This document shows positions 23,535-33,601 of a DNA stretch of 64,000 bases, piece after piece. Position 1 is the first letter of the stretch, and each line of letters starts with the position of its first letter. This DNA is from Vitellaria paradoxa (Eukaryota; Streptophyta; Magnoliopsida; Ericales; Sapotaceae). A program made the translations under genes and the position numbers. The stretch covers positions 39,472,862-39,536,861 of the forward strand of contig CM034233.1 in the NCBI GenBank assembly GCA_019916065.1. The letters run 5' to 3'. The notes beneath the pieces are model-generated. The model was not told the origin of the DNA. It saw only the letters and a list, made by a program, of their open reading frames with translations, and ran no database searches.

Positions 23535-24632
23535 ATGAAGGAAGAATTCTGACTTTGTATCATAGTAGTGTAGGTTCTGTTATGCTTTTGATTTTCTGTT
23601 TTCTTTTTGTATTCTTTTTTTTTTCTAAAAAAAAAAAAAGAAGTTGTATATGGTTATTGCTAACCTTCAGTTTTCAGCTGCAAGTAGTACTCAACTGAGG
23701 AAGTGAAGAATCTGCTTGATGAAAAGAATCTATTCAAATCTGATGTGATCAGTTGCAATTGCAACTGCAGCTGTGATCATTGCAGTAGCTGGACTGAATG
23801 CCTTGCCACTGCTGAAATGTGAGCTTGGAACAAGTTGGTGGGGAATTGGTCACAGCAGCTGATGATCAGCTTTCAATTCTTGGTAATAAGTTGAATTTTC
23901 ATTCACAATCTCCAGGTATGTTACTTCCCCAACCTTTCTTTAATTTGCTGGTTTAATACATTGAGGACAATGCATGATTTTAGTTGGGGGGGACACAATC
24001 TGAGTTTGTGGATGTGAATAGTATTTTTACTGAAATTTGCTGAATTGAGTGATTGGATATGATCAGAATGTTTTGAATATGATTTGGAATTGTTTGAATT
24101 GAATTAAGATCATGCTTATGTCAGTTTGAGTTTGCATATGTTGAAAATTTGAAAAAATTGAAAATTTGAAAAAAAAATTGAAAATTTGAAAAAATTGCAA
24201 AACTTCTTCTTGAATTAGTTGTCTTTTGAAATAATTTTCGAATCCTAGCTGTTGGCAAAACTTAATTTGAGTATTCTTAAGAAATGGGGGAAGAATTTCT
24301 GGTTTTCTGGACACTGGAATTGCAAATTGCTGATAACCTGTATTCGAATATGGGTCTGGGTATTCGAATATGATGTCGGTTTTAAATCTGTATATACCCG
24401 TGAGTGGCCCCATTCAAGTTCCTGTTCTATTCGAATACGAGCCCTGGTGCCCAAAACCCTGAAACCTTCACCATTCCACATCTTCTTCCAGTCCTCAACT
24501 TTCAGATTATCTGAGCTGTGATTTTGAGTTGACATTGAAAGGAAGATTCAGATACAGAGCTGCGATTGAAGAAGCTAGGGTTTACAGCTTTGGAAAATTT
24601 CTGATAAAGGGTTGAGAATCAATTGAAGCAAG
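23535..24632 (+). other. Element E spacer between pol and env-position ORF
   Basis: Non-coding. It contains a T-run/A-run pair (23605-23640) and a purine tract TTAGTTGGGGGGGAC (about 23981-23995). The latter is preceded by GAGGACAATGCATGA, a motif I recall after pol in many Athila copies. A GAAAATTT simple repeat runs from 24139 to 24200, and three ATTCGAATA-type palindromes lie at 24340-24435. The open frames on the minus strand at 24063-24535 are not supported. Confidence 0.65.
23981..23995 (+). promoter_or_regulatory. Internal polypurine-tract-like site, element E
   Basis: TTAGTTGGGGGGGAC closely resembles the 3' polypurine tract next to the 3' LTR (27723-27734, GTTGGGGGGTGT). It lies about 3.7 kb inside the element. 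It may act as a second plus-strand start, as central purine tracts do in some retroviruses, or be a relic of element structure. Confidence 0.5.
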
Positions 24633-26012
24633 ATGCCACCAAAGAGGATGAAGAAGATGGCTTATAAAGGTAAGGCTAAAAGAAGGAGCATGAGGATTTT
24701 GAGCCAACATGGTAAGGGTTCTTCACTTGTTGTTCAGGAACCCATAACATATGAACTGTCATCTTCTAAATCAGACCCTAGGTCCTCCTCTAGAGCAGAA
24801 TCGTTCTATTCTGTAGGTAATGAGAGTTTGAATGAGAGACATGATGATCATGTCTCTAATGTTGAAAAGGAAAACTCTGTTGGAGTTCCTGAGAATGTGC
24901 TACTAAGGAGCACACTACTGCTCCTGAGCATGAGGTCCACACCTCTGAAAATGCTCCTGAGGATGAACCTGAAGCACAATCTGACCAAGATCTTTTTGAT
25001 GAGGATTCTTTTGATAGCTCGAGGTTTTCCAATAAAGCCTCAGAGCTGAAATATAATGAGAATTACAGCAAGAGAGCTGTGTTGAGTGAAAGAGGAATTA
25101 AATTGGAGGACTACAATGAACCACCCTATGAATTGTTAGAATTATTTGAGCAAATGGGGCTGGGTGCATTGGGTTACAACCAGTAGGAGGGCTGTGGTAC
25201 CATATGTGAGAGAGTTTTACTCAAATGCTGAATTGGGTATGGTTCATGGGAGACCTGTGATAAACTCTAGAGGTTAGAGGGAAGAAAATCAGTGTGAATC
25301 TTGAGAAGATCTCTTTCATAAGTCACTTACCTGTTGAAAGAGTACCCGAATCCACACCTGACAAAAAGCACAATGGGAGGAGCAATTGCATAAGGACAAT
25401 TTGGCTAGACTCTTCACAGCCAACCCTCAAGCCCAATGGACCACTGCTAGGATGTCCAAGTCAGGAATTACTCCCAAAAGTAATGTCCTTCACATGCTAG
25501 TCTGTTCTTCAATTCTGCCCCATGCTTACAAGTCAACCATCACTCTAGAGCAAGCCATGATTATGGGAAAGTTGTTGTTAGGCATTCCCATGGATTTACC
25601 TTACCACATCTGGTTGGTTATTTCTCATGTGGTGGAGAAATCAGAATCCACTGCTGGGCTGCCTTTTGGAGGTCTAATTACAGAGATAATTCAGCACTTT
25701 ATGGGAATAGAGGAAGAGGTAGGAATGGCCACTGTGAAAGCTGCTCCTTTGATAGACAAGACATCTGTGAATAGAAGTCAAGGACAGTTGAAGAAGGCTG
25801 CTCCACCTGCAGTAGAGAACAACTAGCAGCAGCCAGCAGAAGAGGAGGCAACTGAAGCAGCTCCCATGAGCACAGAGGAGAAATTGAAGTTAATCCAGCA
25901 AAATCAAGAAGTACCGATGAGGGAAGTTAGTGAGCTGAGACAGGGGCAGCAAAAGCTTATTCGATTGGTGGAGAGCATATTCGAATTAAGCCGAGAAGGA
26001 AGAAATGCTTAA
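24633..26012 (+). pseudogene. Element E envelope-position ORF (Athila third ORF), decayed
   Basis: It starts MPPKRMKKMAYKGKAKRRS, a basic N-terminus, open for 138 residues to 25049, then shifts. A second open part (25386-25826) reads LFTANPQAQWTTARM, a conserved start of this domain, then SSILPHAYKSTITLEQAMIMGKLLLGIPMDLPYHIW and VVEKSESTAGLPFGGLITEII. This is the putative-plant-transposon-protein domain found in the env-like position of Athila elements. After an amber at 25824-25826 the same frame continues with EKLKLIQQNQEVPMREVSEL, coiled-coil-like, to TAA 26010-26012. No signal peptide or obvious transmembrane segment is visible, so an envelope role is doubtful. The protein's true function is unknown to me. 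Confidence 0.75.
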
Positions 26013-27715
26013 TTCAGTATTTCAGCCATGATTCAGACTCTTTCGTCCTTGAAACCAGATTTTTGACAGCAAATCTTTAGAATATTTCAAATATGTTTTG
26101 TCAACAATAGGATTTGGATTGATGTTCTTACTGTTTGTTTTTTTTTATTAGGTTTAAGTTGTTTTTTTTTTACTTTTGCCACCTATGACTTTGAACTTAC
26201 AACTTGGAATGAATGAAATTTCTGTTTTCTTGGAATTAGTGATGTCATTTGCATAAATTGGATTGAGCTGAGTTGAAGTATGAAATTTTAAGAGTTGTTG
26301 TGTTTGCCATGTGTTTTTAAGTTGAAAAGTGTGTGAATGGGTTTAGCTTGAGAATTGTTGATCTAACATTTGTCTTGAGGAATGGATTTATGAATGAATA
26401 ATGTGTTTTATGGATTTCCAGATATAGTGGAGACTTAAAACCTGAAGTGAGATATTTGAGCCTTAAACTTTGTTCATGAGAGACTTACATTTACTCTAAG
26501 GGCTTTCCAAAAGCTCAAGCTTTTTGCACTTCAAATTCCTTCAATAACTCCACTTATACTATTTTGCTTTGGGTGTTTGTGAAGTGATAGAGGAATGGAA
26601 CTAGATTTCTGATTCTTAACTTTTATGGTTGAATGGAATGAAATCATAGAAGTGATATTAGGCCATTTTTCTTAACATTTGAGCTTGGAATGCCTTTCTT
26701 TGATAAACATGACCATTGTAGCCAAGTTTGAGCCTTATTAGAGCATTCATACTTCTTCATTTTTACCACATAATTCCTTTAACCAAAATGAATGCTCTTT
26801 AGCCTTCCCTATGTATTTTGGAATGCACTGAAAATAGAAATGAAGGTTAGTGGACTGAATTGTAGGATTTGGAGGTGAGAAGAAAGAAAAATGTATGGAA
26901 TGAGGAAAAAGAAAATGTTAAGGGAAATGGATGATAAAAAGAAAATCAAAAAGGGGGAAACTGTTTTAATTTTGAAATACAATCACTTAAGGTCATTTTC
27001 AATTTCAAAAAAAAAATAATAATAATAATAATAATAATAATGAATTGTAGAAGGGTAGAAGAAAGTTTATTTCAGTGTTCCAAATCAGTTTTTGAATTCC
27101 TTATCCTTTCCTTCTATTACCTTATTAAACCTCATGGCCCCATTACAACCATTGCAAGTCCTAATTGATCTTTGGAAGAATTTTCATTCAATTGTGAAAT
27201 TTAGGAATTAGGAAATCATGGTGAAAATTCTGAAATTACTTTGCTACATCATTCCTTCATGGAGTTATGCCAAGTCCAATTCTTTCTTGAATACATCGTT
27301 TTTGACTTGTTGATGCCACCTTCTAGAATTTGATGAATATTTACTCTTAATAAGGGGCATCTTGAGTGAAACCTTGTGTGCTCTATTTTTTTTGGAGTGA
27401 ATTCCAAGTTGAGATTTGAAGTCAAAACTTGGGAATGAAATGGAATGCAAAGTTCAGAATTAAATGAAGTTCTAAAGATGTATGTTAAGTTGATAGAGCT
27501 AAAAGCTGCTATTCATTCACATTCATTTCACACACTTGGCAAGTTTCACATCTCTTATAAAATTTTAAATTTTAAACTTTGCTTATGAAAGTTTTTGCTT
27601 ATAGTGTTGACTAATTTCATATGAATAACTGAAATGTCATTCAAATTGAAATGGAACTAATGCTTTTGGATTTCTCTCCTATTTCTTCTATTAGAAGCAT
27701 TACTAGGGACTAGTA
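26013..27715 (+). other. Element E 3' untranslated region
   Basis: 1.7 kb without coding sequence, as is usual between the env-position ORF and the 3' LTR of Athila. It contains an (AAT)n microsatellite at 27014-27042 and T-rich runs near 26140-26175. Nothing else stands out. Confidence 0.7.
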
Positions 27716-27716
27716 A

Positions 27717-27736
27717 TGTTGTAGTTGGGGGGTGTG
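27717..27736 (+). promoter_or_regulatory. Element E 3' polypurine tract
   Basis: GTTGGGGGGTGTG directly precedes the TG start of the 3' LTR at 27737. It primes plus-strand DNA synthesis. Its match to 23981-23995 is noted there. Confidence 0.85.
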
Positions 27737-29236
27737 TGATTGGACATCAATTGTTACATATTTATATATTCAAATTACACTTGCACATATCATAAAAAGA
27801 TATAAAATCTATGTTTTGTGCAGATTTCATCTCCATATCTCCAAAGTGGAATATGTGTTGATTTCCATCACAAAAACAAGAAATTAAGCTACATTGAGGA
27901 TGTTGAGAAGAAAGCATGCTGCACAGCACATCAAAGGATTGAAGCTATTTCAGAAGAAGAAGAAAATTCAGTTGAAATCAATGCAAAGAGATCAGAATCA
28001 CTATTCTGGAAATTTCTGCAGCAGAGGATCATATTCGAATATTCGAATATGGTTTTACTGTATTCAAATATAAGCTTCTTCACAGCAACGAATTCCACGT
28101 GACCCCAGCTTCTCCATGTGATGTAACCTGCAATCCAGGGAGGGCAAATCAGTAAAAAAAAAAGGAGAAAGAATGAGCTATCATGAGGACTACATTCGGT
28201 TAGAGGAGAGAGAGAGGTTGGGAGATAGACACGCAAGAAAGCAAAGGAAGTTTAGAGGGAGAAATTCAGTTTTGTAGAGAGAGGTTTCGAGAGAAATTTT
28301 ATTGAGAGTTCATAGTTTTACATTTTAATTTCAATTTGGCATTGGAGTTTTTGGAGATTTACATTTTGAATTCATTTCAATTTCTGTAATTAGATTTTCA
28401 GTTCTGAATCCATTAAACTTTCATTTTGAGGTTGAAATGTCTTCAATTCAGATTTCCATTTCTGTCTTTCTTCTCTTTAATATGCTCGGCTAAGTCTTCT
28501 TGGGCCAAGGCAAGGGTAATGCCCTTCCAATAAATCTCAAGTGGCCGAACTTCATGGATTTACTTTGAGTTCTTATGATTATCAAGTCAATTTGTAGCTG
28601 GGTGTCTTAGAACTCATTGATTCAAGACCCGATTAATCCAAATTTGTATATCCTATTGATGAGTTCATAGGTGTTGCTTAACTTAGAACTCTCATGACAT
28701 TGTTGTATGTGGGTTGCTAGAATTAGAACTCCTATTGTCCTTAAAATAGGTTATGCACATTGAGTGTTTAATCCATGGTTTGTTTCAATTGAAATTAATT
28801 TTCTCAAAAATCAGCACAAATTGATTTGGTAATTTATAAACTCTTGGCACTTGAAATTCATTCGGATTGGTATTAAACTTGTCTTGCTCAACCTTTTTAT
28901 CACTTAATCTTTTAGTTTAAATTCATTTTGCTTTTGGAAAACTAGTTCAAAACCATCAACCAACCAAATCAGATTTTAATTTTCTGTTTCACATTTTTGT
29001 GAGTTGTATTTTGCCAAATTAATCTCCATTAGAGTCATTCACTTCATTACTCCCTAGATCCCTGTGGAAATGACCTGGGACTTACCAGTTATTTTGTGCT
29101 TCAACCACACCTTGCACTTGGGGGAAAACTTGTCTTGATTTACCTCACTTAACATTTTTTTTAAAATTTGAATTTATAATCTAAATTTTCATCTGAGTTT
29201 TTATTTTAGAGTGAGGTAATTAAGTAAGAACAAGCA
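27737..29236 (+). repeat. Element E 3' LTR
   Basis: 1500 bp, ends at CA 29236, followed by the ACTTC duplication. It differs from the 5' LTR by about 30 substitutions, an 8-9 bp duplication making two adjacent ATTCGAAT units (28031-28048), and a short rearranged GA-rich segment near 28205-28240. Most substitutions are transitions, as expected for methylated repeats. Confidence 0.95.
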
Positions 29237-30375
29237 ACTTCATTACTAGGGAGATTTTATTCAAGAAGTCTTCTTTTAGGCCATTGAGGTGTGTAATTGA
29301 TAGTCAAGCTAAGGAGCATATGAAAGAAATTTATGAAAGTGAATGCGGTCCTCATATGAGTGGTCCTCTTCTGGTAGTGAAGATTTATGCGATCTGGGTA
29401 TTATTAGTTGCTGATGCAGTCACACTGTATAAAATATGTTCAAAGGTGTTACAAGTGCCAGATCCATGCTGATGTCCTAAGAGCTCCCCCAAAGGAATTG
29501 CAAACTTTGTCATCTCCATGGCCTTTTTCTATGTGGGTCATGGATATGATAGGATCCTTAACGCCCTATGCTTCAAGTGGGTATCGTTTCATCTTAGTTG
29601 CAATTGATTATTTCACTAAATAGATAAAAGCTGTCCCATGCCAATGTGACAAAAGAAGGTAATAGTTTGATTCATCAAACGTAATCTGATATGTTGATTT
29701 GGAGTCCCTGGATCAATCATTATAGATAATGCCACTAATTTGAACAAAGATGATATGATAGCATTGTGCAAAGAATTTAAGATCAATCATCAAAACTCGG
29801 TGACATATCGTCCTCAGATGAATGGGGTAATGGAAGCAGCAAACAAAAACATCAAGAGAATCATCAGGAAAACCACATATGCCTTCAAGGATTGGCATGA
29901 GAAGTTGTCTTATGCTTTAATGACTTATACAACCACAATGCGAGTATCAACTGGGGCAACCCCTTATTCTTTGGTATATGGAATTGAGGTTGTGTTACCA
30001 ATAAAAGTGGAAATACCCTCTTTAAGGGTCATGATAGAGACAAAGCTTAATGAAGCAGAATGGATCAGGAAAAAAGAATAATATGTTGCACTATTGGATG
30101 AAAATAGGCTAAAGCGCTAACTAATCTATAATGTTATCAACGAAGGATTACTCGATCCTATAATTGCAAAGTTAAAGCTAGAGAACTTATGAAGGGAGAT
30201 TTGGTATTAAAGTGTATTCTACCAATTCAAGTAGAACCTAAAGGGAAGTTTGCTCCCAATTACCAAAGCCCATTCATTGTTCAAAAAGTATTATCAAGAG
30301 GAGCCCTCTTACTGGTAGAGATGGATGGAGAAGCATTTCCAAGCCCTAGTAATTTTGATAGTGTATAGATGTTTT
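29237..30375 (+). pseudogene. Element D integrase (decayed), downstream of insertion E
   Basis: Continues the D pol gene right after the ACTTC duplication. The zinc module reads AKEHMKEIYESECGPHMSG and then a degraded ALTLYKICSKVLQC-like pair of cysteines. The core reads FSMWVMDMIGSLTPYASSGYRFILVAIDYFTK (first Asp), IIIDNATNLNKDD (second Asp at about 29730) and NGVMEAANKNIKRI (Glu at about 29830), then DWHEKLSYALMTYTTT and TPYSLVYGIEVVLPI. The C-terminus reads LMKGDLVLKCILPI and GKFAPNYQSPFIVQKVLS up to about 30370. Stops at 29623, 30081 and elsewhere break it. This is where the long separation of D's pol by E becomes certain. Confidence 0.9.
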
Positions 30376-31160
30376 ATTCATAAATTCCTCTTATAAAGAA
30401 TATGCTTATTTATGAAATGATCATGGGAATGTTCTGATGCTATGCTATGAATGCTAAGCTTTTGTTCAAGATCTCATATGTCATAAGAGAATATAAGAGA
30501 AATAAAATAAATGCATGATTTGAGGTTATGGTGAAAACCTAGTAATAGGCACTATAGGCAAGAAAGTAGAATCATGGCAAGATATAAAAATGCCAGCACA
30601 CTAAAAACTTGAAAGGGTACCATTCCACAACAATGGCATAGTTGACATTGGTGAAAACTCGTGATGGCGCTAATGGCAATATTGACCCAAAAAAAAAAAA
30701 TTGTGTGTGAGAGAGGATGATGAGTGATGATGATGATGATGAATGAATAATGGTCTGATCATTTCCTATTCGGTATTAATGATTTCAAGATTTACAATGT
30801 TTAAAAATAAAGAAAGAAGATTCTTCAAGACATCAATTCATCAAGAACATGTTATATCATTATTAGGGAGCCTCGTCAATAGGGTCAAGATCCTTATAAT
30901 CAATAAAGGGGTACCTTCTACTCCATCTCCATTTTGTTGCATTCATTTAAAATTAGCATGAATAATACATGAAAAGAATTCTCTTTTGAACAAATTTCTT
31001 TCGATTAATTTAATAGAAATTACGTAGATACTAACAATTACTATCTCTTATAAGAAAAGATATGCAAGGTTACAGAATATTTTGACTTCAGTACAGGATA
31101 AGATATTTGTTATAAAGATTGAAGATTGCTAATTTACATGGCAAAGTGCTTTAATCTTTT
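30376..31160 (+). other. Element D spacer after pol, no gene
   Basis: Non-coding, with an A-run at 30689-30698 and a GATGAT repeat at 30715-30745. It contains the phrase GGTGAAAACTCGTGATGGCG, which resembles sequence after pol in Ogre elements. It separates the plus-strand pol from the antisense block. Confidence 0.6.
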
Positions 31161-32800
31161 GATCAAGTTAAACAATTTCAATAGTCAAGGCAATTACTTG
31201 ATCGACTAAGGAATTCTTATCGATGGCAACTTGATTATAATGAACTTTCAAATCCCTTAGAAGTAATTCAGCTCTTTTAGCTTTGTGACTTTCTGAGCCT
31301 CTGGCAAAAATAACATTAGCAAGATGAGCTATAAAGGCACCTTTGGCAACTATTTGCTCTCTAGCTTCATTATGAGAAGGACGAGCTCTTTCCAAGCTAT
31401 GCTTCAAAATGATGATGCCACTATTGTTTGATGAAAAGGCAACATATTCAGCATGAGCCTGAGCTTGCTCGCTATTGGCTAGTTTTATGCCCAAAGTTTT
31501 AATTTGTCTTCGTAATGTGTCAATTTGCCTCCCCATGCCAAATCTAATGGATGATGATTGTGCAATTTGTGCTTCAAAAGACAAAGGCTCAGATGAAGGT
31601 GCAGGAAGTGCAAAGAAATTATCAATATGAGCAATTTCTTTTGTAAGCCAAGCAGAATATCAAGGAGCGATAAGGCCACGTGATTTAAATCTAGGAGGAT
31701 GAGAAAAATGTTGACTGTTTTCCCAATTTGAAGAGCTTGCATAACTTAAGCGTCTTCAATGCTATTTATGGCATCAAAACATGTTACTGGCATCAAAAGA
31801 AGTAGGGATATCTTGACACATCCCATACTGGCGTAATAGTCTGGTGCCTCTTAAAGCAACTACACCTCCAAGGCCAATAAGAGGTACAACTGGAAAGTCT
31901 CGATTAATGATGCGAAAAGGCCTTCCATTGCCTGATGAGAATGACCAGGTGACTTGATCATCGTGATCAATTGATAGCAAAGTTGTTTAATTACCAAAAG
32001 ACTCTAGAATGGGGCATCTTCTCTGGAGTCGTGTCTCGTGGCTCATGGATATGAGTTAGATGATGGTACAAAAGAAGTATAAATGATTGGGCGTCCTGAT
32101 GCAAATCATATGCCCAATAGTCCATCGATAAAGTAGCTCAGCAAAAGCACCAAAGTGAGAGGTCTCAAATAAAAGAGAAGAAGACAATCACCAATATGAT
32201 TCTACCACCACCATGGGAATGATAGAATATCTAGATCTCAATAGGTGAATGAAGCTGCAGAACCTCCCATCGATCATCATATCAGGATGGGGAAAGAGCA
32301 ATATGTTGATCATAGTTACACCTAGGCTGTTGATACGAACTGCCTACCATAATTTTACCTTCCTAGAGAATTCTTTGAAATTTATGGTGAAGATTTTAAG
32401 GGATTGGAATTGACTTAACAAAGCTCAAAGCTCAAAAAGAGGAACAAGAGGATCTAAAGCTCGAAGAACATCCATTGGAATCAAGTTACCTCTTTCATAG
32501 CTTTGATAAAACCATTGCTAAGGAAAGGATCTATGCTTTGCTAATGTCAAATAGGTCATTCAGCATTCCCTAATATTCTTCTGGAGTAGGAGACAACTCA
32601 CAAGAATAGAAGCAGAACAAAGACAGGTCGGGATGCCAAAACTAGCTTAACATTGATACAAACCAAGGAGGGACAGAAACATCTATCAAAGATCTTACAC
32701 CACTAAATCTTGCTTTGAATATGCTTTGTTCACTGGGAGATAAATTATCATGCCATGCTATTAACTGACCACAACCCCACTGAAGATCCATCCTGATCTG
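31160..32800 (-). pseudogene. Element D antisense ORF, DUF7745-like domain plus coiled coil (decayed)
   Basis: Read right to left. About 32790-32530 gives WGCGQLIAWHDNLSPSEQSI, FKARFSGVRSLIDVSVPPW, a FWHPDLSLFCFYSCELSPTPEEY segment, and so on. This matches the form of a domain annotated in legume retroelement proteins as DUF7745 (FWDP..RCF.....L.PTLEEY). About 31974-31790 gives FPVVPLIGLGGVVALRGTRLL and RQYGMCQDIP, its C-terminal part. The last 138 residues (31584-31168) are open and rich in Ala, Glu and Arg heptads, a likely coiled coil. It runs opposite to pol, where Tat elements are known to carry antisense ORFs. Stops split it. The domain name is from memory and needs a profile search. 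Confidence 0.55.
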
Positions 32801-33189
32801 CAGGGCAAAGGAGAAATCATCAATAATAAAGCAAAATGATAAATAAATGGTGAATGATGATCAAGAGATAAAAAGCTCTGTCAGTCAGGTGAAGTCTCCA
32901 AATATTACTATTATACAGAGCAGTGGGGAGACTAGAAGTGTAATTATTACAAGCAACTAGTATCTATTAGATGTTAGTAAATATTATAAAGTTTATATAA
33001 AGCATGATAGTAAAAGTCTTCTGGAACATAAATTCTAGTCACTAACTACATCTCCTCTAGGACTCCAGTTGTTAAGAGTACTAAATAGCATGCCCTAAAG
33101 TCCTTGATGAGATGATGGCTATCCATCTTGATTTTCATATCCAGGGCTCGGAGTATGATAAAGAGATATTAAAGGCAAATCATGTGAGA

Positions 33190-33600
33190 CTCCATCCTAG
33201 TTGTCGTAAGGAGGAGTAAAATTGGGGCTTGCACCTGAAAAGGGATCAAAAGATTCAATAGAATGTTGGTCAATTGAATATGACACCAGATAATTCATTT
33301 CAGTAGAAACATCCATTTGGTTGGACACTGGATAACTGCTCCCAACGGAAGGATCAGTGTGACGAGGCATTTGGTAGCTTGTTCTAAAATATGGATTAGA
33401 TTGAACTAGTACCTGATAATTATCTCCCATAGACTTATCAGATTGATAAGGAATGTAATAATCTCGAGGATATTGACTCAAATCAGTACCTGGTTAATCT
33501 ACATTAGCTAGTTGTGGGAATTTTCTTCGTTACCTTCTTCCTCCTCTGGAACTATTTCTGGAGTAGCATTTGGGATCGGATGATCTTCCTTTGCCTCATC
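33190..33600 (-). other. Antisense low-complexity ORF in element D
   Basis: A 94-codon open frame (33481-33197) rich in Ser, Tyr, Pro and Asp with loosely repeated SYxxP-type units, followed upstream by an Asp/Glu-rich stretch (33600-33530 read on the minus strand). By place it could be the disordered C-terminal tail of the protein encoded from 35276. I do not recognise a domain. Confidence 0.35.
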
Positions 33601-33601
33601 A

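Larger units (their letters stand above)
15754..29236 (+). mobile_element. Element E: Athila-type Ty3/gypsy retrotransposon, structurally complete
   Basis: LTRs 15754-17251 and 27737-29236 start TGATTGGACATC and end AACAAGCA. The duplication ACTTC is exact at 15749-15753 and 29237-29241. The primer site is 17259-17276. The order is gag, protease, reverse transcriptase, RNase H, integrase, a long spacer with a purine tract, an envelope-position ORF, 1.7 kb non-coding, a purine tract and the 3' LTR, which is the Athila plan. I count roughly 30 mismatches over about 1490 aligned LTR bases, about 2%, plus several small indels. So it is much younger than D, which it interrupts between RNase H and integrase. 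Three amber codons and several single-base shifts disable it. Confidence 0.95.

Noticed and set aside
24063..24535. Minus-strand ORFs of about 100 codons in the E spacer
   Set aside because: Overlap the simple repeat GAAAATTT and have no recognisable motif. Athila has no known antisense gene here.
15754..29236. Functional autonomous retrotransposon
   Set aside because: Structure is complete, but three amber codons and at least four frameshifts prevent Pol expression.
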